Assembly (NCBI RefSeq): GCF_900103985.1
Contig: NZ_FNIE01000005.1
Location: 186,001 to 250,000 of the forward strand
Origin: Actinacidiphila guanduensis
GTDB taxonomy: Bacteria; Actinomycetota; Actinomycetes; Streptomycetales; Streptomycetaceae
DNA: 64,000 bases
Direction: 5' to 3'
Both the position numbers and the translations under genes were made by a program. Below the pieces are notes generated by a model, which was not told where the DNA came from, made no database searches, and saw only the letters and a program-made list of their open reading frames with translations. Below, one piece after another: positions 1-7,572 of the stretch. Position 1 is the first letter of the stretch; each line of letters starts with the position of its first letter.

Positions 1-902
1 GCCAGGGCGCGGAAGAAGGTGTCGAGGTCGGCCGGGGTGCTCACCACCCCGGAATCGGCAGTGTGTTGGAAGCTCTGCTCGGTGAGATCGACGGGTGTGC
101 CGTCGGGCCCGTCGACCGTCACGCGCTCGTGCGGCCCGATCAGGAAGGGGTCGGCGCCGGGGATGTACGTGTGGCGCAGGCCGAGCGGTGCGATGATCCG
201 GTGCTCGACCAGTTGCGCCCAGTCCTGGCCGCTCGCCTTCTGCGCGATCATCGCCGCCAGCAGGTAGTTGGTGTTGGAGTAGGCCCAACGGCCCTGGCCG
301 GGACGGAAAAGCGGCGGGTGCGTCATGGCGATGGCGACCAACTGCTCGGGGGGCGTGTCGTCGTAGCGGTTCTCCGCGAAGTGGCCGGACATCCGCTCCT
401 GGACGGCCGGGTCGGTGACGTAGTCGAAGAGCCCACTGGTCTGCTGCAACAGGTTCCGTACGGTGATCAGGGAGCCGTCGTTGCCGTTGCCCGCCACCAC
501 GCCGGGCAGCCAGTGGTCGACCGTGTCGTCCAGCGACAGCCGCCCCTCGGCGACGAGTTGGAGCACCACCACGGCCGTGAACGTCTTCGTGGAGCTTGCC
601 GTGCGGAACTCCGGCGCCCAGGGCACCGGTTGGCGTGAGCCGAGCCCGGCGGTGCCGAACCGGGCCCGCAGCGGCGCCTGACCGGCGCGGTCCACCCGGG
701 CCACCACATTGACGTCGCCGCCGCCCGCGGCACGGACCGCCGCGAGGTCGCGCTGCAGATCGGCGGCCGTGTAGCCCCGCGGCCCCGCCTTGCCGTCGTG
801 TCCCGCGTGCGCCACCGCAGGCACCGCGCCCAGGGCGGTGGCGGCGAGCGCCACCGCCCATGCCACCGTGACCGCCCGCCGTCCCGTTCCCGCCACCCGC
901 AT
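1..902 (-). CDS. Secreted serine hydrolase (beta-lactamase / D-Ala-D-Ala carboxypeptidase family), 3' end cut by the window
   Basis: Class C beta-lactamase-like penicillin-binding fold, probably an exported DD-peptidase or esterase. The ATG at 902 opens a signal peptide: arginines (GTGRR), a hydrophobic stretch, then AVAHA, a likely signal peptidase I site. The nucleophile motif SxxK is read as SSTK about 95 residues in, and the second motif YxN is YSN in WAYSNTNY near residue 195. The KTG-like third motif would lie past the window edge, so the C-terminus is missing. The closest neighbour on the same strand is a small secreted protein 213 bases upstream, with no sign of an operon. The substrate cannot be told from sequence; many Streptomyces relatives are annotated only as serine hydrolase. 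The family call is firm; the specific activity is not. Confidence 0.85.
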   Translation of the reverse strand, partial: MRVAGTGRRAVTVAWAVALAATALGAVPAVAHAGHDGKAGPRGYTAADLQRDLAAVRAAGGGDVNVVARVDRAGQAPLRARFGTAGLGSRQPVPWAPEFRTASSTKTFTAVVVLQLVAEGRLSLDDTVDHWLPGVVAGNGNDGSLITVRNLLQQTSGLFDYVTDPAVQERMSGHFAENRYDDTPPEQLVAIAMTHPPLFRPGQGRWAYSNTNYLLAAMIAQKASGQDWAQLVEHRIIAPLGLRHTYIPGADPFLIGPHERVTVDGPDGTPVDLTEQSFQHTADSGVVSTPADLDTFFRAL

Positions 903-1115
903 CGCCGTTCCCCCTGCTCGTCCCGACGGCCGTGTCCCTCACGGCCGGAGACCAGCCAACCGCGCGGAACGGCCGCGCACGATCCGGGTGCCGCCCGCCC
1001 CGGGGGTGGGGCTGTCCCCCCGTGCCCAGGTGCGGGTGGCGCCACCGCGCCCCGACTCGGCGGACGGGGGGACGGTAGATGAGGGAGCGTCACTTCCCGG
1101 GATCAGGGCCGCGCG

Positions 1116-1643
1116 TCAACGCGCTTTCTGCAGCCCCTCGTTCACGTACGTCACCGGGAGGAGCGCGGTGATCGCCGTGCTGCTCGTCGGGTTCGGCACG
1201 AAACCGACCTCGCCGGTGCCGCCGCAAGGGAGGTTGAGACTCGTGGGGATCGGCTCGGCGACGCCGTAGGCGGTGATCACCACGGCCTGGTTGCTGGAGG
1301 AGGCCGTGCCGAAGGAGGCCACCACGCGGCTCGCCGAGGCGCCGGTGTAGCCGACGCCGGTCTTCGAGGTGGGGTCGACGACGGGGGACACGGAGACGGT
1401 CTGCCCGGCGATCGGGTGGCCCGTGGACGAGGGCGAGACGGGGCCGGCGCAGAGGACCTTGATGGCGGCGCCGTCGGTGACGCCGTTCACCTGGGCGGTG
1501 AAGAACTGGTCCGGGCCGATCAGCGTCACCGCGGGGCTCGCCGCGGCGGCGTCCCCGGCTCCGAGAACCCCCGCGGTTCCCAGGCCCAGCGCGAGCGCGC
1601 CGAACGTCCCGAACACGCGTAACCGCCTGCTGTTGCTGCGCAT
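1116..1643 (-). CDS. Small secreted protein of unknown function
   Basis: A 175-aa protein starting at ATG 1643, behind a good ribosome binding site (GGAGG seven bases upstream). The N-terminus is a clear export signal: MRSNSRRLR, a hydrophobic segment (FGALALGLGTAGVLGAG) and an AAAA cleavage region near residue 35. The mature part is rich in Thr, Ser, Val and Gly and contains two cysteines (VLCAG and LPCGG) that could form one disulfide after export. It resembles small beta-rich exported proteins of actinomycetes, but I recognise no catalytic motif. The inverted-repeat element at 1725-2012 sits about 80 bases upstream of the start and may affect its promoter. Function unknown. Confidence 0.75.
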   Translation of the reverse strand: MRSNSRRLRVFGTFGALALGLGTAGVLGAGDAAAASPAVTLIGPDQFFTAQVNGVTDGAAIKVLCAGPVSPSSTGHPIAGQTVSVSPVVDPTSKTGVGYTGASASRVVASFGTASSSNQAVVITAYGVAEPIPTSLNLPCGGTGEVGFVPNPTSSTAITALLPVTYVNEGLQKAR

Positions 1644-1724
1644 GGCTACCTCCGGAAGCGGAATCCGGGACCGCCCGCGGCCCCGGGAAGCGAAGTGCGG
1701 ACCGTGCAGGAGCCAGACCATGCT

Positions 1725-2012
1725 AGGGCGTGTCTGACAAATCCCGCCTGGTCGGCGGGGTCTGGCACGCGCCCCCTGCCTTCGGCGGGGGGACCCCCAG
1801 CTGCGTTGTCGGTCGTCGGCGCAGCCCTCCCCCTGAGCCTGCGGCCAGGGAGGTACCCCCAGCGCTCTCTCCCCCTGGGCCTTGCGGCCCGGGAGGTACC
1901 CCCACCCTCCGCCTTGCGATCTGGGGGCACCCCCACCGAAGGCAAGGGGGAGCACCAGACCCCGCAGCCCCCGCCCTGCCGGGCGGACGCCGCTATTTGT
2001 CAGACACGCCCT
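1725..2012. mobile_element. MITE-like inverted-repeat element, 288 bp
   Basis: Perfect 18-bp terminal inverted repeats: left AGGGCGTGTCTGACAAAT (1725-1742), right its exact reverse complement (1995-2012). The inner sequence also folds back: a segment containing GCCTTCGGCGGGGGGACC on the left is answered by GGGGGCACCCCCACCGAAGGC on the right, and short GGTACCCCC blocks repeat in the middle. No transposase is encoded. Size, terminal repeats and fold-back structure fit a non-autonomous element (MITE) mobilised by an IS of matching ends. I see no clear target duplication: the flanks read ATGCT and CGCCA. Confidence 0.7.
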
Positions 2013-2386
2013 CGCCACGCCGTCCTCCCAACGGCCCCGGCCAGAACGGGAGTTCACCCCCGCCGCGACCGGGGCCGGGTGCTTCTCGGGCGGTCGGGTG
2101 TCTGCTGCGCGACGGTATGATCCGGGCAGATCGGCGGCGCGGCCCAGGCGACGGCGGGCGGGGCAATTGCCGGGGGGACAGGACCGGGGCGTGTTCGGGG
2201 GCAACCGGTGATCCTCGCGCACGGGACGGGGCCAGCGGGCTGAAATTCGGATTTCCGGTGCCGCCTGTGGATAACTTTGCGCGCGGGATCGGCGGAACCC
2301 CTAGCGTGGTGGACGTCGGGGCCCAAGGTGGCGTCCCGCGGAGTGCCGTAGGGGTATTACGGAGCCTGTGGATTGGGGGTTCGGCA
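2013..2386. other. Intergenic region ahead of the P-loop ATPase gene, with one DnaA-box-like 9-mer
   Basis: About 370 bases between the inverted-repeat element and the start at 2387. It holds TGTGGATAA at 2266-2274, a perfect reverse copy of the E. coli DnaA box TTATCCACA, and a weaker TGTGGATTG around 2366. A relatively AT-rich patch (GAAATTCGGATTTCC, near 2242) suggests a promoter. I see no gene here. Confidence 0.4.
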
Positions 2387-4690
2387 ATGGACCGGGTGGT
2401 GTTCGGGGATTTCCGCGCGGTGTTCTCGCGGGGGCGCGGTCTGCTGCTGGAGCGGTCGGCGCCCGCGGCCGTCGAAGGCGCGCCCACGGGTGGCGCGGGT
2501 GTGGCCGCGTCGGTCGGGAGAGGGGCGTGGGGCGGCAGGGGCGAGGTACCGCTGCGCCGTCCGCCGAGCCGGTCGCACGCACGCGCGGTCGGCACCCTCG
2601 TCGGGCGCGAGTCCCAATTGCAGGCGGTGCGCGGTGCGGTGCGCACCCGCGCGATGATCGAATTCACCGGGGAAAGCGGTTCCGGAAAGACCGCGCTGCT
2701 GCACGCGATCGGCCCGGATGCATATATCCGCGTCGGTGCACTCGGTGTTGTCGATTTCCTGCACGAACTCGTCGGCGAATTCCATGTCCCACCGCTCGAC
2801 GGCCGGCGGCTGACGGCCGAGGAGTGCGTGGACGCCCTGCGGCGGGTCGAAGCCGTCGTCGCGCTGGACGACGTGTCGTTCGACCGCGAGGCCATCGCCC
2901 TGGTCCGCAGGGCGCTGTCCGGCTGCGCCGTTCTGGTCGCCGCCGCCCGTCCGGTGATCGGCCTGCTCGGCGCCTCCCACCCGCTGCCCGGCCTCGCCGA
3001 CGCCGACGCCCTGGCCCTGCTCGCCCGCGACACCGGCCGCATGATCTCGCCGGGCGAACTGCCCGCGGTCCACCGCCTGGTGGCCGCCGTCTCCGGCAAC
3101 CCGCTGGCCCTGTGCCAGGCCGCCGCCCTGGTCCGCCACCGGGGCTACGACCTGGCCACGGTCGCCGAGATCGCCGAGACGGGAACGTGGCCCGCGCCCG
3201 CGGCCGCGACCACCGGCCGCCACTCCAGGCCGGCTCCGGCCGACCGACGAAGGACCACCCCCGCCACCCGCCCCGGCGGCACCGCCGCCGGCCCCCGCCA
3301 CGCCGACCGGGGCGCCCGTTCTCCCGACCACCCGCCGCATCCTCCTGAAGCTGCCGCCGAGGCATCTCCGCCGCGGGGGAGGGGCCGAGCAGTACCCGGC
3401 TACGAGACGAACAGAGCCGAGCCCACGCGCGGGCCGAAGGACGACTTCCTGTACGGGCCGAACGGGAGGGAGCCGGGGTACGGATCGCGTACGGCGGACG
3501 GCGGGTACGGGCCGGGCGGGGCCGAGACGCCGTACGGACGTGGTGCGGCCGCCGGGTACGGTCCGGGCGGGGATGTGCCTGCGTACGGGCAGACGGCCGG
3601 CCCCACGTACGGGCAGGCCGCGGCCGACGCTCCGTACGGTCCGGGCGGGGCCGACGCCTCACCACCGTTCGGCTCCTCGGCGGCCGGGCAGCCGTCACGG
3701 CTCTGGCGCGGTGCCGTCGGCGGGCCCGGGGTGCGGACAGGGCCTGCCGCTCTGGCCGACGCCGTGCTCGGGGTGCTCGCGGAGGAGGAGCTGCAGGCGC
3801 TGGCCGTGCTCGCGCTGACCGACGGGGCGGCACTGCCGCTGCGGTTGGCCAGGACGATGGCGCGGGTGCGGGGCGCGGCGCCGTTCGAGGAGCTGGTCGT
3901 CCTCGGCCTGGCCGTGCGGCACGAGGACCGGGTGGCGTTGCGCTCGGGTGCGCCGCGGCAGTACGAGGGGGTCGCCACCGAGCACATGGACACGGCCGGG
4001 GCCCTGGACGCCATGGCCGAGTGGATCAGCGCCCGCGATCCCGGCGGCCTGGACGTCCCCGGCAAGCTGCGGGCCGCGCTCGCCCTGCTCGCCCACGCGG
4101 CCAGGAAGGAGGAGTGGGCAGCGGCGCAACGGCTGGCGGCGTGCGTGGAGAAGCTGCCGTTCCTGCGCGGCCAGTGGCAGGCGTGGCAGGCGGTCCTGGA
4201 CAGCGGCCGGGCCGCGGCCGAGCGCACGGCAAGCACGGCGGCGGCCGCGTACTTCACCCATCAACTCGGCACCCTGCACGCCTTGGAGGGCCGCACCGAC
4301 GAGGCACGGACCTTCCTGGCCCACGCGTTCGACCTGCGCATACGCGTGGCCGACACGGCCGGCGCCGAGATCTCCCGCGCCAACCTCCGCCTGCTGGGCC
4401 CCGATCCGTCGGACACCGCCCCCGCCCGCCCCGCCCCGCCTGCCGAGCGCCCGCGCAGGCGAAGGACGGCACGGGTGATGGCGACCGCCGCGGTGCTCGC
4501 CCTCGGGGTGGGCACGGGCGCGGTCCTCAGCGCCCTGAGTGAGAGCACCGGTTCGGACACCGGCGGCGGCAACCCGCCCGCCACATCGGCCGACGACCAG
4601 CCCGACGCGCTGGACGCCCCGCCCGCCGACCCGGCCACCACTCCTTACACCCACCCGTGGCAGAGCATGGGCGGCCAGGGCATGCCGTAG
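2387..4690 (+). CDS. Large P-loop ATPase with Tyr-Gly-rich linker and C-terminal membrane anchor
   Basis: A 767-aa protein. I chose ATG 2387 (MDRVVFGDF) because the reading frame upstream runs through the inverted-repeat element. Visible parts in order: a basic N-terminal segment; a Walker A motif GESGSGKT at residues 95-102; a Walker B-like VVALDD about 60 residues later; a winged-helix/STAND-like region with LALCQAAALVRHRG; an unstructured linker of roughly 130 residues with repeated YG and YGPGG units (about 350-470); a helical region with TPR-like character; and a single hydrophobic segment near residue 700 (AAVLALGVGTGAVL) followed by a short Gly/Pro tail. It resembles the ATP-binding domain of LuxR/AfsR-type STAND proteins but lacks an obvious DNA-binding domain. 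The product may be membrane tethered with a short outside tail. Role unknown. Confidence 0.7.
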   Translation: MDRVVFGDFRAVFSRGRGLLLERSAPAAVEGAPTGGAGVAASVGRGAWGGRGEVPLRRPPSRSHARAVGTLVGRESQLQAVRGAVRTRAMIEFTGESGSGKTALLHAIGPDAYIRVGALGVVDFLHELVGEFHVPPLDGRRLTAEECVDALRRVEAVVALDDVSFDREAIALVRRALSGCAVLVAAARPVIGLLGASHPLPGLADADALALLARDTGRMISPGELPAVHRLVAAVSGNPLALCQAAALVRHRGYDLATVAEIAETGTWPAPAAATTGRHSRPAPADRRRTTPATRPGGTAAGPRHADRGARSPDHPPHPPEAAAEASPPRGRGRAVPGYETNRAEPTRGPKDDFLYGPNGREPGYGSRTADGGYGPGGAETPYGRGAAAGYGPGGDVPAYGQTAGPTYGQAAADAPYGPGGADASPPFGSSAAGQPSRLWRGAVGGPGVRTGPAALADAVLGVLAEEELQALAVLALTDGAALPLRLARTMARVRGAAPFEELVVLGLAVRHEDRVALRSGAPRQYEGVATEHMDTAGALDAMAEWISARDPGGLDVPGKLRAALALLAHAARKEEWAAAQRLAACVEKLPFLRGQWQAWQAVLDSGRAAAERTASTAAAAYFTHQLGTLHALEGRTDEARTFLAHAFDLRIRVADTAGAEISRANLRLLGPDPSDTAPARPAPPAERPRRRRTARVMATAAVLALGVGTGAVLSALSESTGSDTGGGNPPATSADDQPDALDAPPADPATTPYTHPWQSMGGQGMP

Positions 4691-5251
4691 GCGGAAGGCG
4701 AAGCGGCCACCGGCTGCGGGGACCCGCACCTTGAGCCCGGCTTGAGTCCGGTGTCCGTGCGAACCTGGGCACGGGCTTCGGGGTGGGTGCTCCGGCCTGT
4801 GCTCGGACGCGTAGGAGGGCCTGCGGGCTTGGACGCGGAGGAGGGCCCGCGTGCTCGGGTGTGTGTCCAAGGGCCGCCAGCGGCCCTTTTGAAAGGCGGG
4901 AGGGCCCCCGTGCGCTCGCGCGCGGACGAGGGCCCCTGTGCGCTGGGGCGCGGGTTCGAGCGCCGAGGAGGGCCACCCCGCGGCGAGCCGTGGGCGGCAG
5001 GCGATGCGAGAGCCTCTGTCGGCGAGCCATGGGTGGGGCGGTGGTCGGTGCCGGAGCCGGCGGGGGAGGATGGGAGGTGGAAGAGATCCAGCGGCTCAGG
5101 TCGTGGTGTGGGAGGCGGTGGCCCGGGCACGGGCTCGGGTGGAGGGTGCCGCCGGGTCGGTGCGGGGGGCGGGGCTTTGCGGCCGCGGCTCCCGGCAGGG
5201 GACCGTGCACCGCGGGCGGCGGGCCGTACCGCGCGTATGTCGGGAGCAAGC
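4691..5251. other. Intergenic region with direct repeats of a GAGGGC motif
   Basis: About 560 bases without a convincing gene. It contains several loose copies of (GA)GGAGGGCC with GTGCGC or GTGCTC nearby (4813-4975) and a stem-loop at 4869-4890. Reading frames are open on both strands only because of the base composition. Confidence 0.5.
4869..4890 (+). terminator. Stem-loop terminator downstream of the ATPase gene
   Basis: AAGGGCCGCCAGCGGCCCTTTT forms a GC-rich stem (GGGCCG/CGGCCC) around a small loop, followed by four T on the + strand. It lies about 180 bases after the stop at 4690. Confidence 0.55.
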
Positions 5252-6109
5252 ATGAGCACAGTCGTCGTCACCGGGGCCACCGGGATGACCGGCCGCGTCG
5301 TCGTGGCGGACCTGGTCGAGCACGGGTACACCGTGCGGGCGGTGGACCTCGCGGTCACGGCCGCGGACCGTGCGTGGGCGGAGGGGCTGGGCGCGGAGTT
5401 GCTGCGCACCGACCTCACCGACTACGGCCAGGCCGCGGACGTCCTGCACGGCGCCGACAGCGTCGTCCACCTCGCCAACATCCCCGCGCCCGGCCTCTTC
5501 CCGCCCGCGCAGACCCTGGCGGTGAACACCGCGATGAACAACAGCGTGTTCCTCGCCGCGGCGCAGGCAGGGCTCGGCCGCGTCGTGTGGGCGTCCAGCG
5601 AGACGACGTTGGGCCTGCCCTTCGACGTCCCGCCGGCGTACGCGCCCGTGGACGAGGACCACTACCCGTACCCCACCAGCACGTACGCCCTGTCGAAGGT
5701 GCTCGGCGAGACCGCGGCCGAGCAGATCTCCGCGTGGTCGGGCATCCCGTTCGTCGCGCTGCGGATGTCGAACGTGCACCTGCCCGGCGGTTACGGCAAG
5801 GTCCCCGGGTACTGGGACGACGCCGCGAAGCGCAAGTGGAACCTGTGGGGTTACGTCGACGCCCGCGATGTCGCCCAGGCCGCCCGCCTCGGCCTGACCG
5901 CCGACGTCACCGGCGCGAGCAGCTATGTCATCGCCGCCGCCGACACGATCATGAACCGCCCGTCGGCCGAACTGCTCGCCGAGGTCTTCCCCGGCGTCGA
6001 ACTCCGCGGCGAACGCGGCACGTACGAGACGCTGCTCAGCATCGACAAGGCCCGCCGGGTCCTCGGCTACGACCCGCAGCACTCCTGGCGGGACGAGGTC
6101 GAGCACTGA
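5252..6109 (+). CDS. NAD(P)-dependent epimerase/dehydratase (extended SDR)
   Basis: A 285-aa short-chain dehydrogenase of the extended class, probably acting on a sugar or nucleotide sugar. The nucleotide-binding motif is TGATGMTG at residues 7-14 (TGxxGxxG type); the catalytic YxxxK is read as YALSK in YPTSTYALSKVLGE near residue 150, with an upstream serine in WASSETT. Substrate-binding elements follow (LRMSNVHLPGG). ATG 5252 is preferred over the in-frame ATG 5237 because GGGAG sits about eight bases before it. It converges on a Gfo/Idh/MocA oxidoreductase, and both could belong to sugar metabolism. The exact substrate is not evident. Confidence 0.85.
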   Translation: MSTVVVTGATGMTGRVVVADLVEHGYTVRAVDLAVTAADRAWAEGLGAELLRTDLTDYGQAADVLHGADSVVHLANIPAPGLFPPAQTLAVNTAMNNSVFLAAAQAGLGRVVWASSETTLGLPFDVPPAYAPVDEDHYPYPTSTYALSKVLGETAAEQISAWSGIPFVALRMSNVHLPGGYGKVPGYWDDAAKRKWNLWGYVDARDVAQAARLGLTADVTGASSYVIAAADTIMNRPSAELLAEVFPGVELRGERGTYETLLSIDKARRVLGYDPQHSWRDEVEH

Positions 6110-6121
6110 GCGGGCCGTGGC

Positions 6122-7207
6122 TCAGGGCGCGGCCCACTCCTCCGCGGTGACGGTGACGGCCGCGCCCGTGCGGGCGGACTCCTCGACGGCCAGGGCGAGC
6201 AGGTGGTCCTGGCAGCCCTCGGCGAGCGGGTAGGGCTCCGGGCCCTCGTCCCGGGTCCACGCCTGCGTGCGGCACAGGAGGTCGACCACGGCGAGGTCGT
6301 CCTCGGAGAAGCCGGCGCCGACATACGAGTTGCGCCACACCACGCGCCCGTCGAACGAGATGTGGTGCACCTCGGCGCCCTCCAGGTTGAGGTCCGTGCC
6401 CGTGCGGCGCCGGGTGAGGCGGGACTCCACCGGGGTGCGCGGGTCCAGCATGCGCACGACGGTCTCGTCGGCGATCTCGCCGAGCGAGCCGCGCACCAGC
6501 GCGCGGCGGGTGCGCAGCGGGTTCCACCACTGGTTGTCGGTGAAGTCGTAGAGGGCGGAGCGGCCCCCGCCGAAGTCGAGCAGGGCCAGGGTGGTGACGG
6601 CGTCCTTGGGCGTGAGGTCGCCGGACCAGCCGCGGGGCGAGAGCGGGTCGGCCAGCGGGGCGGTGAAGGCGCGGGCGGTGACCGTGGCGGGCGCGAACCC
6701 GACACCGAGGGTGTGCCGGATCAGGGACATCGCGTGGTACATGTGCGTGGACGACAGCTGGACCGATGTCACCTCGCCGATCACGCCCTCCCGGGCCAGC
6801 GCGATCCGGGCGGCGTGGCCGGGCATCAGCGGGTACTGCTCGGCGACCTGGACGAGCGCGCCGCCGCCCGGACGCCGGGCCCCGCCGACCGCCCGCCACA
6901 ACTCGCGCAGCCCGGCGGCGTCCGGCGCGGGCGGTGTCTCGGCGAGCACGGGCACGCCGTGCGCCACCAACTCCCGCACGACCTGCGGGCTGACCTCCCA
7001 CGGCACCGAGGCGATCACGAACTCCGGTTCGGCGGCGAGGAGTTCGTCCACCGTCCGGTACGCAGGCACGCCCCACCCGCGTACGGCCTCGGCCCGCTCC
7101 GCCGACCGGGTCACCACACCGGCGACCTCCAGCCGGTCCGGCAGGGCGCGCGCCAGCCGCACGAAGAACTCCGCCCGCCAGCCGCTCCCGATGATCCCGA
7201 ATGCCAT
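6122..7207 (-). CDS. Gfo/Idh/MocA-family oxidoreductase
   Basis: A 361-aa NAD(P)-dependent oxidoreductase. The Rossmann motif is at the very start (AFGIIGSGWRAEFFVR, a GxxGxG variant), followed by the family's typical VIASVPWEVSPQVVRELVAHGVPVLAETPPAP, in which the usual EKP of the active site is replaced by ETP. The C-terminal alpha/beta domain follows. Substitution of the catalytic lysine region suggests an unusual substrate or a divergent subfamily. The start is ATG 7207; a GTG nine bases upstream is possible. The stop is 13 bases from that of the convergent epimerase, and the two genes may form a sugar-modifying pair although transcribed toward each other. Confidence 0.85.
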   Translation of the reverse strand: MAFGIIGSGWRAEFFVRLARALPDRLEVAGVVTRSAERAEAVRGWGVPAYRTVDELLAAEPEFVIASVPWEVSPQVVRELVAHGVPVLAETPPAPDAAGLRELWRAVGGARRPGGGALVQVAEQYPLMPGHAARIALAREGVIGEVTSVQLSSTHMYHAMSLIRHTLGVGFAPATVTARAFTAPLADPLSPRGWSGDLTPKDAVTTLALLDFGGGRSALYDFTDNQWWNPLRTRRALVRGSLGEIADETVVRMLDPRTPVESRLTRRRTGTDLNLEGAEVHHISFDGRVVWRNSYVGAGFSEDDLAVVDLLCRTQAWTRDEGPEPYPLAEGCQDHLLALAVEESARTGAAVTVTAEEWAAP

Positions 7208-7572
7208 GCCCGGCACTCTACGGTTCCCACGTCACCCTCAGCGCCGCCGCCCCGTCCCCGGGGCGGTCCGGGACGCCCTGCGCGGAGAGGCCGAGGTTTT
7301 TCGTGAGCGCGGGGGAGGTGCGGCCAGTTGGATCCGTGTCGGGCTTCGCCACCGACCCGGAGGGATTGTTGCTGTCGTCTCCGGACCACCCCCCGGTGGG
7401 TGGTTGCTCGCGCAGTTCCCGGCGCCCCTGAAAACCGTGCCCTTCGCGCGTGGGGGAAACCCGTACGACCCGAGGGCGCGGGGAACCGCGCGGCCGGCCA
7501 CGTGCTTCGGGGTGCTTCACCACCGGCCCGAGGGGGCAGACGCGGTCGCTCCGTAGCCCCCGGCAGGGACCC
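7208..7572. repeat. Intergenic region with a degenerate copy of the window's dispersed repeat
   Basis: About 365 bases between two genes. Around 7393-7425 it holds TTGCTCGCGCAGTTCCCGGC followed by GCCCCTGAAAACC, closely related to the unit of the array at 56.07-56.75 kb. The neighbouring GTGTCGGGCTTCGCC near 7336 recurs at about 59926. No gene is supported here. Confidence 0.55.

Noticed and set aside
2266..2276. Possible replication origin
   Set aside because: Only one DnaA-like box, no cluster and no dnaA or dnaN nearby.
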